Assembly (NCBI GenBank): GCA_023391815.1
Contig: JAEWAF010000118.1
Span: forward strand, 1 to 64,000
Direction: 5' to 3'
DNA from: Pseudomonadota bacterium
Lineage (GTDB): Bacteria > Pseudomonadota > Gammaproteobacteria > Steroidobacterales > Steroidobacteraceae
DNA: 64,000 bases
Made by a program: the position numbers and the translations under genes. A model generated the notes under the pieces. The model saw only the letters and a program-made list of their open reading frames with translations. It ran no database searches and had not been told where the DNA came from. This document shows, one piece after another, positions 53,572 to 62,769 of this stretch. Each line of letters opens with the position of its first letter. Position 1 is the stretch's first letter.

Positions 53572-54035
53572 ATTCCTCGATCCCCGCAAGTCTGATCGTC
53601 GCCAGCAGCGTCACTTCTTTGCGTCTTGCGATCGCGGAGCCGGTCAAGATGCCGCCTACGGGTGACCGTCCGGTAGTCTCCGAACAGCAGCTCTGCACTC
53701 AAGTACTGAAGGGTGAGATCTTCGCTCGAACCGAGCTGCTATTCGGACTGGCGCGCACCGGCCGTCCGGATATCACTGAGCACGAGTTCAAGCAGTTCAT
53801 CGATACCAAGGTCACGCCGCGATTTCCCGATGGCCTGACGCTGATCAGCGGAGACGGTCGGTTCAAGGACGCCTCCGGCACCATCGTTGAGGAGGGATCC
53901 AAGCTGCTCATCCTGCTCTACCCCTTCAGCCGGGACAGCAGCAAACAGGTGGATCAGATTCGGCACGACTACAAAGAGCTGTTTCAGCAGGAATCCGTGT
54001 TGCGTATCGATGACTTGTCCTGCGTTTCCCTCTAG
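53568..54035 (+). CDS. DUF3574 protein, exported
   Basis: A 155-residue protein with the DUF3574 core: FARTELLFGLARTGRPDITE, FKQFIDTKVTPRFPDGLTLI, GRFKDASGTIVEEGSKLLIL and LYPFSRDSSKQVDQIRHDYK. The family is small, usually exported and without known function. The N-terminal 25 residues are weakly hydrophobic and may be a signal sequence. Start overlaps the upstream stop by four bases. The TELxFG..R and PRFPDGLT motifs make the assignment firm. Confidence 0.8.
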   Translation: MNSSIPASLIVASSVTSLRLAIAEPVKMPPTGDRPVVSEQQLCTQVLKGEIFARTELLFGLARTGRPDITEHEFKQFIDTKVTPRFPDGLTLISGDGRFKDASGTIVEEGSKLLILLYPFSRDSSKQVDQIRHDYKELFQQESVLRIDDLSCVSL

Positions 54036-54145
54036 CCGCGGCCCACGGCGAGCGGGGCCAAGTCAAGCTCTGGATGCGAGATGGCACCCGCGGCTTCCGA
54101 TTGTTCCTCCTTGAGGTTTGTCGTCCGTGACGGTTGGATTGTGGA

Positions 54146-54910
54146 TCAGGCGGCGCGCTTCCTCGTCAGGAAGATATCGTCGCCGCAGAGATCGGAAAGC
54201 CCATGTCGCAGCACGACTTGCAGGTCGAGATCATCCGTACGCAGTGTTTCCACTGTGAGGTCGGCCGCACGCAGCCGGTGCTCAATGTCTGCCCCGTACC
54301 GGCGCACATGATCTTCCTGGAAGTACTTGGAGACTCTTTCTTCAGGTGTATTCAGCGGCTCATCGCTGGTGCTGGCACCCCAGATGGGAACTTGAATGAC
54401 GGCGAGGCCATCTGGTTTCAGAACGCGGCGGATCTCGCGCATCGCCTTATGATCGTCGGCCACGTGCTCGAGGATATGCGAGCACCACACGAGATCGAAG
54501 GTATCGTCGGCGAAGCTCATGTTACAGATGTCTTCCTTGTGCATGACCGTCGGCACGAGCAGATCCGCAGTGTGGTAGTCATCCGTGCGGGACGACAGCC
54601 ACTTGCTCATGCAAGGCTCGGGCGCGAAGTGCAGCACCTTCCCCAATCGCGCGGGGAGACGCTTGGCGAGCAAAAGATAAGCAAGCCGATGTCGTTCCTG
54701 CGACTTGCAGCGGGGACAGGTCGCATCGAACCTGAAAAATGCTCCCTGGTTCGCGGGCTCGAACTGAAATCCCGTCCAGTTGCACATCGGACACTGGCGC
54801 GTGTTCTGGAAATTGAGCCCGGTGATGAAGGCTCGAAAAGACCTGCGCGCTATTTTATCCAATAAACTCACATTGCACCCGGCGATCCGTCTCCAACATG
54901 CAAAGCGCAT
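54146..54910 (-). CDS. SAM-dependent methyltransferase with zinc-ribbon-like head
   Basis: A 254-residue protein taken from ATG 54910 (MRFACWRRIAGCNVSLL); an upstream in-frame extension lacks family features. The head has CPMCNWTG and CPRCKSQERHRL, two CxxC pairs that likely bind zinc. The class I methyltransferase core follows: KVLHFAPEPCMSKWL (motif I, diverged), ADLLVPTVMHKEDICNMSFA, DTFDLVWCSHILEHVADDHK and IRRVLKPDGLAVIQVP. This type is common among cell-surface glycan loci. The nearby acyltransferase on the other strand supports an envelope role, but the substrate is unknown. Confidence 0.8.
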   Translation of the reverse strand: MRFACWRRIAGCNVSLLDKIARRSFRAFITGLNFQNTRQCPMCNWTGFQFEPANQGAFFRFDATCPRCKSQERHRLAYLLLAKRLPARLGKVLHFAPEPCMSKWLSSRTDDYHTADLLVPTVMHKEDICNMSFADDTFDLVWCSHILEHVADDHKAMREIRRVLKPDGLAVIQVPIWGASTSDEPLNTPEERVSKYFQEDHVRRYGADIEHRLRAADLTVETLRTDDLDLQVVLRHGLSDLCGDDIFLTRKRAA

Positions 54911-55158
54911 GAATGCGCCCCCGGCACCCCTCATTCCCAAGGTAAATCTCGGAGAGGTGAGCCAAGCCGATGTATCTCGACACGCGCTCGACCGCTCCAG
55001 AGTCGATCCTGATCCGGGCATGCGCAATTGCGGCAAGCGTATACGCACGACTCCCGAGTTGACAAGATGTGCGCTGCTGATTTCTCACAGCGCGCGAGCG
55101 ACTGCCTCGGCGACTCCTTTTCTGAAGACGCCACTGTCTCGCACTTCGAACTCGGGGA

Positions 55159-55350
55159 ATGAAGTACCCAGAGATTGCCGCAGAGCTGGGCATCTCAAAG
55201 GAATCCGCGCTCTCCGCACTCACCGCGATTCACGCCGAGGCGCCCATGTCATCGGGGAGACAGCTCGATCTTCCGGCACATCTGATTCGAATGTTTCGTA
55301 AAAGACCAAACATCTCGGTGTCGAACAGCTTTACGGCTGCTATGCTGTAG
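55159..55350 (+). pseudogene. Possible sigma-factor region 4 remnant
   Basis: A short frame beginning MKYPEIAAELGISKESALSA resembles the helix-turn-helix of sigma-70 region 4 (KYxEIAxELGIS). The remaining 40 residues have no match in style and no upstream sigma domains are present. It lies in the 520-base gap between the methyltransferase and acyltransferase genes (54911-55430), which otherwise contains nothing I can support. Confidence 0.3.
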
Positions 55351-55430
55351 CCGCAAATTACATGGCATGGTCCAGATTTTGCAATCGCTGGAACCTTCGG
55401 GAAGATATTCAATCAGACGGAGCCTGGGTC

Positions 55431-56495
55431 ATGACGACGCCACAAACAGGGAATGCAGAGCCAAATCTAGATATCTTGCGGGCTCTGGCAGTACTGATGG
55501 TGCTTGGGGCGCACGTGATCGAGATGGCCGCGATCCAGAATGCCAACCTGAGTATCCACCCGTACAACCTGATCCTGGGCCGGCTCGGCGTTTTGTTATT
55601 TTTCGTCCACACCGCCCTGGTGCTCAACTATTCGATGGCGCGCTCTCATCTCGCGGGCTGGGATGAGATCCGACAGTTCTACATCCGGCGCGTCTTCCGA
55701 ATCTACCCACTGGCGATCGCTACCGTCGCGCTGATCGTGGCGCTCGAGGTGCCCGCGATGCCATGGCGCGAGTATGGCGCCAGCTGGGCGTCAATCGTCA
55801 CGAGCGTGCTACTGATGGGCAACCTCCTATATATCGATCCGGTCGAGGTGCCGATGTGGAGCCTGCCGATCGAAGTCCAGATGTATGTGACGTTGCCGAT
55901 CATCTATCTGATCGTGCGCCGGCGTCCGTCCTGGGTCCTGGGACTGTGGCTGCTCTCGCTGCCGGTGGCGTGGCTACAACCGACGTATCTGGGCAGGCTC
56001 AGCGTGCTGGGGTTTGTTCCGTGCTTCCTGGGCGGCGTGCTCGCGTTTTCACTGTCAAAGCGTGCGGAGTTCAAACTTCCTTCGTGGGCATGGCTGCCGA
56101 CCTTGCTTGTGATAGGTGCGGCCTATATAGCCCTGCAGGGTCGGATGCAGAACATTCACTTTGCACCGGCGGCATGGCTGACTTGTCTGCTTGTCGGCGC
56201 GATCATCCCGTCATTCGCCGAGTCGACGGCCGCGGGTCTGAACAAGGCCGCCGCCTTCGTCGCGAAGTACTCGTATGGCATCTACCTGCTGCACGTCACC
56301 GCGCTCTGGGTCGGGTGCGTCGTGCTCGCTGATCTGCCCTACTGGCTGCAATGGACCGTCGCCGGGATCACGCTGTGTGTGCTGACGGGGCTCGGTTACC
56401 ATTACATCGAAGAACCGGCGATTCGGCTGGGATCACGGCTGGCGAGCCGTCGGCCTGTCCCGATGGCGCTGCCAGGGAGAGCGGCTACTGACTGA
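55431..56495 (+). CDS. Acyltransferase family 3 (OafA/NodX-like) membrane protein
   Basis: A 354-residue protein from ATG 55431 (MTTPQTGNAEPNLDILRALA). The first helix carries LDILRALAVLMVLGAHV with the conserved R and H of the family. About ten transmembrane helices follow, with FFVHTALVLNYS and IRRVFRIYPLAI (R-R-x-x-R-x-x-P motif), SLPIEVQMYVTLPIIYL, and the late HYIEEPAIRLGSRL, the family signature YxxxExP. It would transfer acetyl or another acyl group across the membrane to a glycan or lipid. Start at 55362 is possible but adds an unlikely N-terminus. Confidence 0.85.
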   Translation: MTTPQTGNAEPNLDILRALAVLMVLGAHVIEMAAIQNANLSIHPYNLILGRLGVLLFFVHTALVLNYSMARSHLAGWDEIRQFYIRRVFRIYPLAIATVALIVALEVPAMPWREYGASWASIVTSVLLMGNLLYIDPVEVPMWSLPIEVQMYVTLPIIYLIVRRRPSWVLGLWLLSLPVAWLQPTYLGRLSVLGFVPCFLGGVLAFSLSKRAEFKLPSWAWLPTLLVIGAAYIALQGRMQNIHFAPAAWLTCLLVGAIIPSFAESTAAGLNKAAAFVAKYSYGIYLLHVTALWVGCVVLADLPYWLQWTVAGITLCVLTGLGYHYIEEPAIRLGSRLASRRPVPMALPGRAATD

Positions 56496-56509
56496 GTGCC
56501 GCGACTCGG

Positions 56510-56757
56510 GTCGGCGTCGTATCTAATGAGAACGCGCGCTTCGTACTGAGAAGGCACCTGCACATCATCCATGTGGATTTCTGTAAAGGCGCCTTGGAGC
56601 GTGGGACCCGCGACCATCCGATAGGTCACCGGCTCGCCCATTCGCCATCCAGCGCTTGCAGCGATGCTGGCCGTTCAGCGATCTCCGGATGGTCCTGAGC
56701 GTTCACTGCGCCCGCCGCCAGCAAAAGGGTCGCACGGGCTATCGCTACAAACCGCAT
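56510..56757 (-). pseudogene. Broken small exported protein
   Basis: ATG 56757 starts a signal peptide (MRFVAIARATLLLAAGAVNA) and LQALDGEW. A frameshift near 56635 leads to VTYRMVAGPTLQGAFTEIHM and DDVQVPSQYEARVLIRYD, after which the sequence breaks at the 3' end of the acyltransferase gene. The LDGEWxV...LxGxFTEIHM layout resembles lipocalin-like DUF1579 proteins. The start overlaps the stop of the upstream membrane gene (TAATG). Confidence 0.5.
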
Positions 56758-57050
56758 TAAATCAGAAGCGCCGCAGCCAACAAGATCAAGGCACACAGGA
56801 TGGTCAAGGATACATTCGCTGCTGTCCGCAACTCGGGACGGCGGATGAGGATCGTGACCGCCACGGGCACCGCCAGGATTTCGATCAGCGGCGCCGCAAG
56901 GAATGCAACTGCCAGCAAGGAAGCGCCAAGGGATCGAGGTGGGAATCTCGCGAACAACTGTACGAACCACGCCCCGGCCGCGACGATCAGTGGCGCCACC
57001 AAGCCCATCAAGAGCAGCGGACTGAACTTCGTTTGAGTTGCAGATGACAT
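56757..57050 (-). CDS. Small three-helix membrane protein
   Basis: A 97-residue protein from ATG 57050. Three hydrophobic segments (LLLMGLVAPLIVAAGAWFVQ, ASLLAVAFLAAPLIEILAVP and SLTILCALILLAAALLI) and a basic loop TILIRRPELR suggest an inner-membrane protein. No family recognised. It is translationally coupled (TAATG) to the broken gene behind it. From 57051 to 57223 there is no gene. Confidence 0.6.
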   Translation of the reverse strand: MSSATQTKFSPLLLMGLVAPLIVAAGAWFVQLFARFPPRSLGASLLAVAFLAAPLIEILAVPVAVTILIRRPELRTAANVSLTILCALILLAAALLI

Positions 57051-57223
57051 TCTGTATTCCGTTCTCAAGCCCAACGGTTGAGCTGAGCGGCGCCCATCCC
57101 GGCGCCCCAGCCCGATGACGCCGGTCAGCGGGAGCGACGTCTTTCGCCGCGATTCGCTGGCGTGACTTTGCCTGCGGCAAGACACAGCCTGCGGCGACTC
57201 CGCCAAAGCGGGCCGCCGTCCCG

Positions 57224-57673
57224 CTACTGCAATTTCGAGTACTCGCTCGCGCGCATGTACACGGTGTCCACGCTTTCGATCAGACGTTCGGTGTCTTCCG
57301 CCTTCACGTACTTCTGAAATTGTGGATCGTCGTGGAATGCCTTCCAGTTTCGATCCGCGGCGGCGCGGCTGTCATGCGCAACCAGGTAGATGAACGTGTC
57401 TTTCCAAGCGGGATCGTCGTACGGAACCCAGTACCCGACTACGTTCAATCCATGGCGCGCGAGCAGCTCTGATGCATCCTGAAAGCGTGTTTCTAACGCC
57501 CGCGCCTTACCCGCACTGGCGTGATAGATATTCAGCTCGTACACGCGCGCGTCGGCCGCGATCCCTTCGTTCGCATTCACGATCCCGACGGTCACGAACG
57601 CGCTCACCGCAGCGGAACCCGTCGCGACCGCGCACCAAGCCCACCAAGGATTTCTCCACAGACCGATTCTCAT
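57224..57673 (-). CDS. NIPSNAP-family protein with N-terminal membrane anchor
   Basis: A 149-residue protein. ATG 57673 follows AGGGAGT. The first 35 residues form a hydrophobic anchor or signal (WWAWCAVATGSAAVSAFVTV). The rest is a NIPSNAP dimeric alpha-beta barrel: RVYELNIYHASAGKARALET, GLNVVGYWVPYDD, FIYLVAHDSRAAADRNWKAF and DDPQFQKYVKAED. Members are small ligand-binding or enzyme-like proteins, most uncharacterised. It starts 14 bases after the SGNH hydrolase stop, so the two are co-transcribed. Confidence 0.85.
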   Translation of the reverse strand: MRIGLWRNPWWAWCAVATGSAAVSAFVTVGIVNANEGIAADARVYELNIYHASAGKARALETRFQDASELLARHGLNVVGYWVPYDDPAWKDTFIYLVAHDSRAAADRNWKAFHDDPQFQKYVKAEDTERLIESVDTVYMRASEYSKLQ

Positions 57674-57687
57674 CGCAGCACTCCCTG

Positions 57688-58980
57688 TCAGTCGAACAAC
57701 GAAAGATCGACGGCATCGGCCATGGCCCGATAACCCGCATCGTTCGGATGCAGATGATCGGGTGACGCGTAGGATGCCCGCATGCGGCTCGGATGGTCCT
57801 GGTCGCGCACGACTGCGTCGAAGTCGATCACGCCATCGAATGCACCGCTGGTGCGGATCCATGCGTTGAGACGCTGGCGGGCACGCTCCTTCGCCTCGGA
57901 GTAGTAGCCCTCGAAGGTTACCCCTTCGAACGGAGTCAACGTGCCGCCAATCACTTTCACACCGTGCACGTGGGCTCGCATTGTCAACTGTTGATACGCG
58001 GCGATCAGATCCTCGACTGTAGGCGTCTCACCCGGGCCGCCGAGAGGCTGGCCGCCAAGGCTAGCGCCGGGAAAGCCCAGATCATTGAGGCCCTCGAGCA
58101 GCACGACGTGCGTCACGCCCGGAATAGCCAGCACATCATGATCGAACCGCGCGAGCGCGCTCCTGCCGAGCGCATTGATTCCGAACCCATCAGCGAGCAA
58201 CCGATTCCCGGCGATGCCCTCGTTGACGATGGCAATTGCCGGCCCGGCGGAAGCTCGCTTGGCGAGGCGTCGCGCGAGCGCGCTCGGCCAGCTGCGGTCC
58301 CCATCGACTGTCGACCCATCGCCATCCGTGATGGAGTCGCCGAATGCGACAACCAACTTCTGTCCAGGCCCGGCCAGCACGAGTACCGCGGTGATCGCGA
58401 TGGACGACTCCGACGTGCTTGAAATCTCCATACGAGCAGCGCGCGTAAAGTCACCAGGAGCGGAGACCGTCGCCCGCTTCAGCGCGAGAGCATGGATCGT
58501 AGGCGTAACGACGCGTTCCGGGAAATACAAGCTGATGCTGATCTCGGCACCCGCACTCACGGGAACTTCCACCACGTCGCTCAGCACCGGTGCACCGGCC
58601 GGAATGATGACCGAGCTGCGACCGCCGAACGTCAACGACCGCAGCGACTCCGCCTTCACCGTCTCCGGATCCTGAGATAAAGCAACCGTGGCGGCGCCGA
58701 TCAGCAGGGGCGCCGACCCGAACTCATTGGACAACTGGACGCGCAGGCGCGGCCCACCGATGGATAGCCGCACTCGTTGCCTGACCGTCTGTTGCCGGAT
58801 GTTGAGCAACGGCTCGTCGGCGTTCGGGTCCGCGGCCGTCGGGCTCGTCGCCCAGGCAGCGACCCACCGTTGCTCACTCGATGCGGAAGGCGCGCCGGCG
58901 GCGGCAGCCGAGATAGAAAGCGCCATCCCGAGAACAATGAACCGGCGTAACCGGTATCCCCATGGACTGAGCATGCACAT
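57688..58980 (-). CDS. Exported SGNH/GDSL hydrolase with N-terminal beta domain
   Basis: A 430-residue protein with signal peptide (FIVLGMALSISAAAAGAPSA). Residues about 40-200 are a beta-rich domain with WVAAWATSPTAA and VRLSIGGPRLRVQLSNEFGS. Residues about 210-430 are the SGNH catalytic domain: block I VVAFGDSITDG (nucleophile Ser), block II NEGIAGNRLL, block III LLEGLND and block V SPDHLHPNDAGY (Asp/His). All four invariant residues are present. The two-domain layout is typical of bacterial lipases/acetylesterases acting on plant polysaccharides or esters. Exported or periplasmic; in one unit with the NIPSNAP gene. Confidence 0.9.
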   Translation of the reverse strand: MCMLSPWGYRLRRFIVLGMALSISAAAAGAPSASSEQRWVAAWATSPTAADPNADEPLLNIRQQTVRQRVRLSIGGPRLRVQLSNEFGSAPLLIGAATVALSQDPETVKAESLRSLTFGGRSSVIIPAGAPVLSDVVEVPVSAGAEISISLYFPERVVTPTIHALALKRATVSAPGDFTRAARMEISSTSESSIAITAVLVLAGPGQKLVVAFGDSITDGDGSTVDGDRSWPSALARRLAKRASAGPAIAIVNEGIAGNRLLADGFGINALGRSALARFDHDVLAIPGVTHVVLLEGLNDLGFPGASLGGQPLGGPGETPTVEDLIAAYQQLTMRAHVHGVKVIGGTLTPFEGVTFEGYYSEAKERARQRLNAWIRTSGAFDGVIDFDAVVRDQDHPSRMRASYASPDHLHPNDAGYRAMADAVDLSLFD

Positions 58981-59112
58981 CCCATCCCTGAGCTATGAAT
59001 TGAGCTCTACAAACGCGCGACTGTCGGTCTAGTGCATCATAGCGCAATGCGGAGAGACAACACCTACTGGACATGGAACGAAAGCCTGGAACTCACATCG
59101 TTATCGGGCACG

Positions 59113-59150
59113 TCAGCAGTTCGTTCGCGATCCGCTCTTGACCTCAACCC
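59113..59150 (-). mobile_element. Tiny fragment of the integrase-core IS
   Basis: GCAGTTCGTTCGCGATCCGC and TCTTGACC match positions 5-33 of the window, inside the IS remnant there. Only about 30 bases survive, in the same orientation. It shows that the element once inserted, or was recombined, near 59 kb. Confidence 0.6.
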
Positions 59151-59508
59151 GCGTTATTTGCTGAGTGATGCGCCTGAAGACGAGCCACGGTGGGTTCGAA
59201 TCCGACCCTGACCACGCTCCTTCAGTAGGCTCGACATAAAAATTCAGCGCCAGCGGCAGACGAGCCGAAAGTGGGGTAGACGGCGTGGCCGCCGGCGCTG
59301 TCAGTGCCACGAGTTGGTGGGCACGCTAATCTGTAGTGCTCATCGATATGCGATCACCTGCGCCGCCCGTGATCAACGCTACCCGACTGCGAAAGCAGAT
59401 CTTTGAACATTCTTTGTGTGTTTCCTGCCGTGACGCTGATAGAGCGCGGGTCCGCTACATCCTTGCAGCGGACACTCTGAAAAGCGCGAGTCAGGCCAGG
59501 GGAAGCAG
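59151..59508. other. Intergenic stretch between hydrolase and receptor genes
   Basis: A 358-base gap. It contains GGTGGGTTCGAATCCGACC (59199-59217), which resembles a tRNA T arm, but its stem has a mismatch and no other tRNA part is near. Nothing else can be supported. Confidence 0.4.
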
Positions 59509-62184
59509 TTACCAGCGCTTGGTAATGGCCACGCCAAACAAGCGCGGCTCAAGCAATTGCACAGCGCGGGTCAACCCGAGTTGCTCCGATTGCACCTCCA
59601 ACCCAACGATGACGTCATCGTCCGCAAGGTTCTTTCCATACACCTGCACATCTAGATCCCATGCAAGGTTGCGGAAGAACAGGCTCGCGTTGTAGTTGTC
59701 CCAGCTTTCCAGCTGATAATCCGCCGTATTGAAATGCGACGAGTAGGACTCCGCCTGGCGGTAATAGTCGGCACGCAGTGTTACCTCCCAGTCCCCGCCA
59801 AGCTTGAGCGTGTATTGGGCGCCAAGCGCTGCCGTCCACTCAGGCGCTCCCGGTAGCTGATTGCCAGCAAGGTTCACCGGCACGCCCGCGCTACGGTTGA
59901 GTCCGAAATTGGTATTCAATGCGGCCGATCCGCACAGCCCCGCACCTGGCAACGGAGCGAGCGCTGCGGCGGGCAAGGCTCCCGCATTGATTGCGGCAAT
60001 CACCCGCTCCAACGCTGCAGTGCTGACCACGCACCCGCCTTCGAGGGACTTCGCATAGTGCAACGATGGATCGCCCTGAGTACGATCGAAAGGATCCACG
60101 GAGGTGCCCGCGGTGATCTTCGTGTCGAGGTACCCGAGCTGCGCGTTGAAGCGCAGCGGCTCAATGGGCGACCAAACGGCTTCGACCTCGACGCCTCGAA
60201 CCTCGGCGTCCAGATTATCGACCAGGCTCGCGAAGCCATCGAGCTTGCTGAACTGGTAGTCCTGATAGTCGTACATGAAGCCCGTGACATTGAGCGTCAC
60301 TCGCCCATCGAACAGCGAATTCTTCGCGCCGATCTCCACTGCATCGACGGTCTCTGCATCATAGGGCGCAGCCGAGCCCTGCGTATTCGGCGTGTTGAAT
60401 CCACCTGCCTTGTAGCCGCGGCTCAACGTCAGATAGACGAGCGTGTCGGAGGTCACAGCCCAATCCAGCGTCACGCGCCCGGTCGTGGCATTGGACTCGA
60501 TCTTCTCTGGCAGCACGCGGGCCTCATTCCATCCCGGTGCACCCACGACTCCACCCTGCCCCGCGGGGGTCAGCAGATTGACCGGGTAATAGATGCGACT
60601 CTTTTCATCTTCCGTGTAGCGGGCGCCCACGGTGAACTTGAGTGCATCGGTCCAGTTCCAGTACAGCTCGCCGAACACAGCCTGAGACTCGAGCTCGTAC
60701 GGCGTGTACACAAAGAAGTAGTTGTGCCCCAGCCCACTCACCGGGATGCCCGGCGTCGCATCGTAGAAACTTGCGTTGCGAGAGGCGAGGTGGAAGGCGT
60801 TGGTGGCATTGGTCGAGGTAAACGTCGTGGTCGAGCGGTCGAGGTTCAGAGCGAACACTCCGGCGTTGAAATTGATCGCGCCATCGAAGCTCGATTGCAG
60901 GCGCAGCTCGCCCGTGCGTTGAATGTCATCATTGGTGGAGTAACTCAGCGTGCGCACGCCCGTGCCCGGCCCACCCTGCGGATCGTTGAACACGCCACCG
61001 GGTGTCACAGCGGTGTTGTTGAATCCGATCTGAGACTGCTGGCTGCCCCCGGCCGAGAGCGCCTGATCGCTCGTGTAGGAGGCGAGTAGCGACAGCGTCA
61101 GATCGTCAATGATGTCCCACTGTGTTTCGAGCTCGATCAGCTCGTTCGTCGCGTCATAGCTCGGATCGCGATATGCAGACGAGCGCCGTAGATTGGGATC
61201 CCCCATCTGACCGGCGAAGGTATCGCCCGTGGTTACGCCGAGCACGTTTGAAAACATTCCGCCGAAGGTCGCGACGCTGTTGACCGTGCCGTAAGCCGAG
61301 GGCTGATAGATCGAGCCTTGCAGGCAGCCACGGCTCAGATAATTGCGTGCAACGGCACTATTGACGGGCGTTGAGCCGACGGAGGTCGGTCCCGGATCCT
61401 TGATACACAAGGTCCTCGCTCCGCCGTTGCGCGAATCTTCTTCCTCGAAACGCTCATACAGCACATAGGCCCGAATGCTGTCCGTGGGCTGGAATGCCAC
61501 CGTCGCGCGGGCAGACCACAAGTCGCGCGAATCGATGTCGTGACCCGTTGCTGTGTTCTCGGTGTAGCCTTCCCGCTGCAGGTAGTTGCCAGCCAACCTT
61601 AGACCGAGCTTGCTTCCTACCGGAATATTGACATGGCCTTTCGCCTTGCGAGTGTCATAGTCCGCGTATTCGAGTGAGGTCGATGCGCTGAACTCACTTA
61701 GATCGGGCCTCGCGGTAATGACATTCAGCACGCCTCCGGTGGCGTTGCGACCATACAAGGTGCCTTGCGGACCGCGCAAAACCTCGATGCGCTCCACATC
61801 GTAGAAGTCGGCGACACCAATGCGACTCACCGTCAGCGGCACATTGTTGTGATGGGGCAGCACGCCGGAATCGCCGGTCGAGCCCGTTCCGTTTGCCGAG
61901 CCGACGCCGCGGATATTGAAGTTGGGGGTCGAGCCGGTGCCGCCGGAGAACACCAGATTGGGAACGGCATTCTGCAGATTGTAGGCGCCATCCAGACGCT
62001 GCTCTTCGAGCGCCTCCGTTGAAAACGCCGACACCGCAATCGGCACATCCTGAATGCTTTCCGCCCGCTTCTGCGCGGTGACGATGATTTCCTCGAGCGC
62101 CCTTGCTTCCTGAGCCTGCGCAGATAGCGCGAATACGCAGCTCGTGGCACTGATGAGCGTGCCGATCGCAACTGTTGATTTCAT
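59509..62184 (-). CDS. TonB-dependent outer-membrane receptor
   Basis: An 891-residue receptor. ATG 62184 follows GGGGGAGA and gives a signal peptide (MKSTVAIGTLISATSCVFAL, cut near SAQA). It has the TonB box LEEIIVTAQKRAESIQDVPI, plug motifs (NLQNAVPNLVFSGGTGSTPN, FNIRGVGSANG, VERIEVLRGPQGTLYGRNAT, GGVLNVITARP) and a beta barrel ending LFGVAITKRW. The VTAQKRxExxQDVPI subtype is the one expanded in sphingomonads, Steroidobacter and relatives. The VOC protein and unknown exported protein upstream on the same strand may belong to the same unit, though 585 bases separate them. Confidence 0.9.
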   Translation of the reverse strand: MKSTVAIGTLISATSCVFALSAQAQEARALEEIIVTAQKRAESIQDVPIAVSAFSTEALEEQRLDGAYNLQNAVPNLVFSGGTGSTPNFNIRGVGSANGTGSTGDSGVLPHHNNVPLTVSRIGVADFYDVERIEVLRGPQGTLYGRNATGGVLNVITARPDLSEFSASTSLEYADYDTRKAKGHVNIPVGSKLGLRLAGNYLQREGYTENTATGHDIDSRDLWSARATVAFQPTDSIRAYVLYERFEEEDSRNGGARTLCIKDPGPTSVGSTPVNSAVARNYLSRGCLQGSIYQPSAYGTVNSVATFGGMFSNVLGVTTGDTFAGQMGDPNLRRSSAYRDPSYDATNELIELETQWDIIDDLTLSLLASYTSDQALSAGGSQQSQIGFNNTAVTPGGVFNDPQGGPGTGVRTLSYSTNDDIQRTGELRLQSSFDGAINFNAGVFALNLDRSTTTFTSTNATNAFHLASRNASFYDATPGIPVSGLGHNYFFVYTPYELESQAVFGELYWNWTDALKFTVGARYTEDEKSRIYYPVNLLTPAGQGGVVGAPGWNEARVLPEKIESNATTGRVTLDWAVTSDTLVYLTLSRGYKAGGFNTPNTQGSAAPYDAETVDAVEIGAKNSLFDGRVTLNVTGFMYDYQDYQFSKLDGFASLVDNLDAEVRGVEVEAVWSPIEPLRFNAQLGYLDTKITAGTSVDPFDRTQGDPSLHYAKSLEGGCVVSTAALERVIAAINAGALPAAALAPLPGAGLCGSAALNTNFGLNRSAGVPVNLAGNQLPGAPEWTAALGAQYTLKLGGDWEVTLRADYYRQAESYSSHFNTADYQLESWDNYNASLFFRNLAWDLDVQVYGKNLADDDVIVGLEVQSEQLGLTRAVQLLEPRLFGVAITKRW

Positions 62185-62769
62185 ATCTCCCCCATGGACT
62201 GACGACATGCGAGCGAGGACATCGCTGCGCGCTCCGGTCGACTTCCACACCATTAGCCATGAGAGCCCGCCTGGACAGCGAAGCGTCTTAGGGTCTCATT
62301 GCTTATTTCTATTCACAGCCTCTTTCTCGGAACTCTGACTCGTCCTCGGTGCGAGCGACCCTGCCGTATTAAACATGTTTGTTGACGTTCGCACCACTAC
62401 TGAGAGAATGATTTTATGACGAGCCCCGGGCGTTTTCGCTGCGCGAAACTTGGGCGACGGGCACGGGTCGAACCCGAGCCGACGAAACGTCGCGGGCGAG
62501 CAACCGCTGTCGTTGCTAACGCCTGGCGCGCGACAGAGTAGTCGCGCTCGCCAAGTTGCGTGCGCTCCAATCCACGCTGAAGCAGTCCGGTTCGCACTCG
62601 CGCCCGCTCGTCCCTGCTCGCGGTCTCGACGATCCGATCGATACGCCGGAGCATATAGATCAGATAGTGCCCTGCTGGCGCAGGTAGCATGCACCTTGCC
62701 CGTATATAACGAATGGGGGCGCCGTAGACGGTATCGCGCGATACGTCCATCGCGATGGCGACATTGCGG
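62185..62769. other. Intergenic stretch with a possible dead regulator
   Basis: A 585-base gap. Minus-strand frames near 62450-62560 read SPATFRRLGF-like and SVARQALATT-like pieces that could be the helix-turn-helix of an AraC-type regulator after frameshifts. This is too weak to annotate. The promoter of the receptor gene should lie near 62190-62300. Confidence 0.3.

Noticed and set aside
59190..59225. T-arm-like sequence GGTGGGTTCGAATCCGACC, possible tRNA
   Set aside because: The stem has a mismatch and no anticodon arm, D arm or acceptor strand can be placed around it.
62397..62750. Possible AraC-type regulator on the minus strand
   Set aside because: Only isolated HTH-like residues across two frames; no start, no effector domain. 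Mentioned only as a possible relic.
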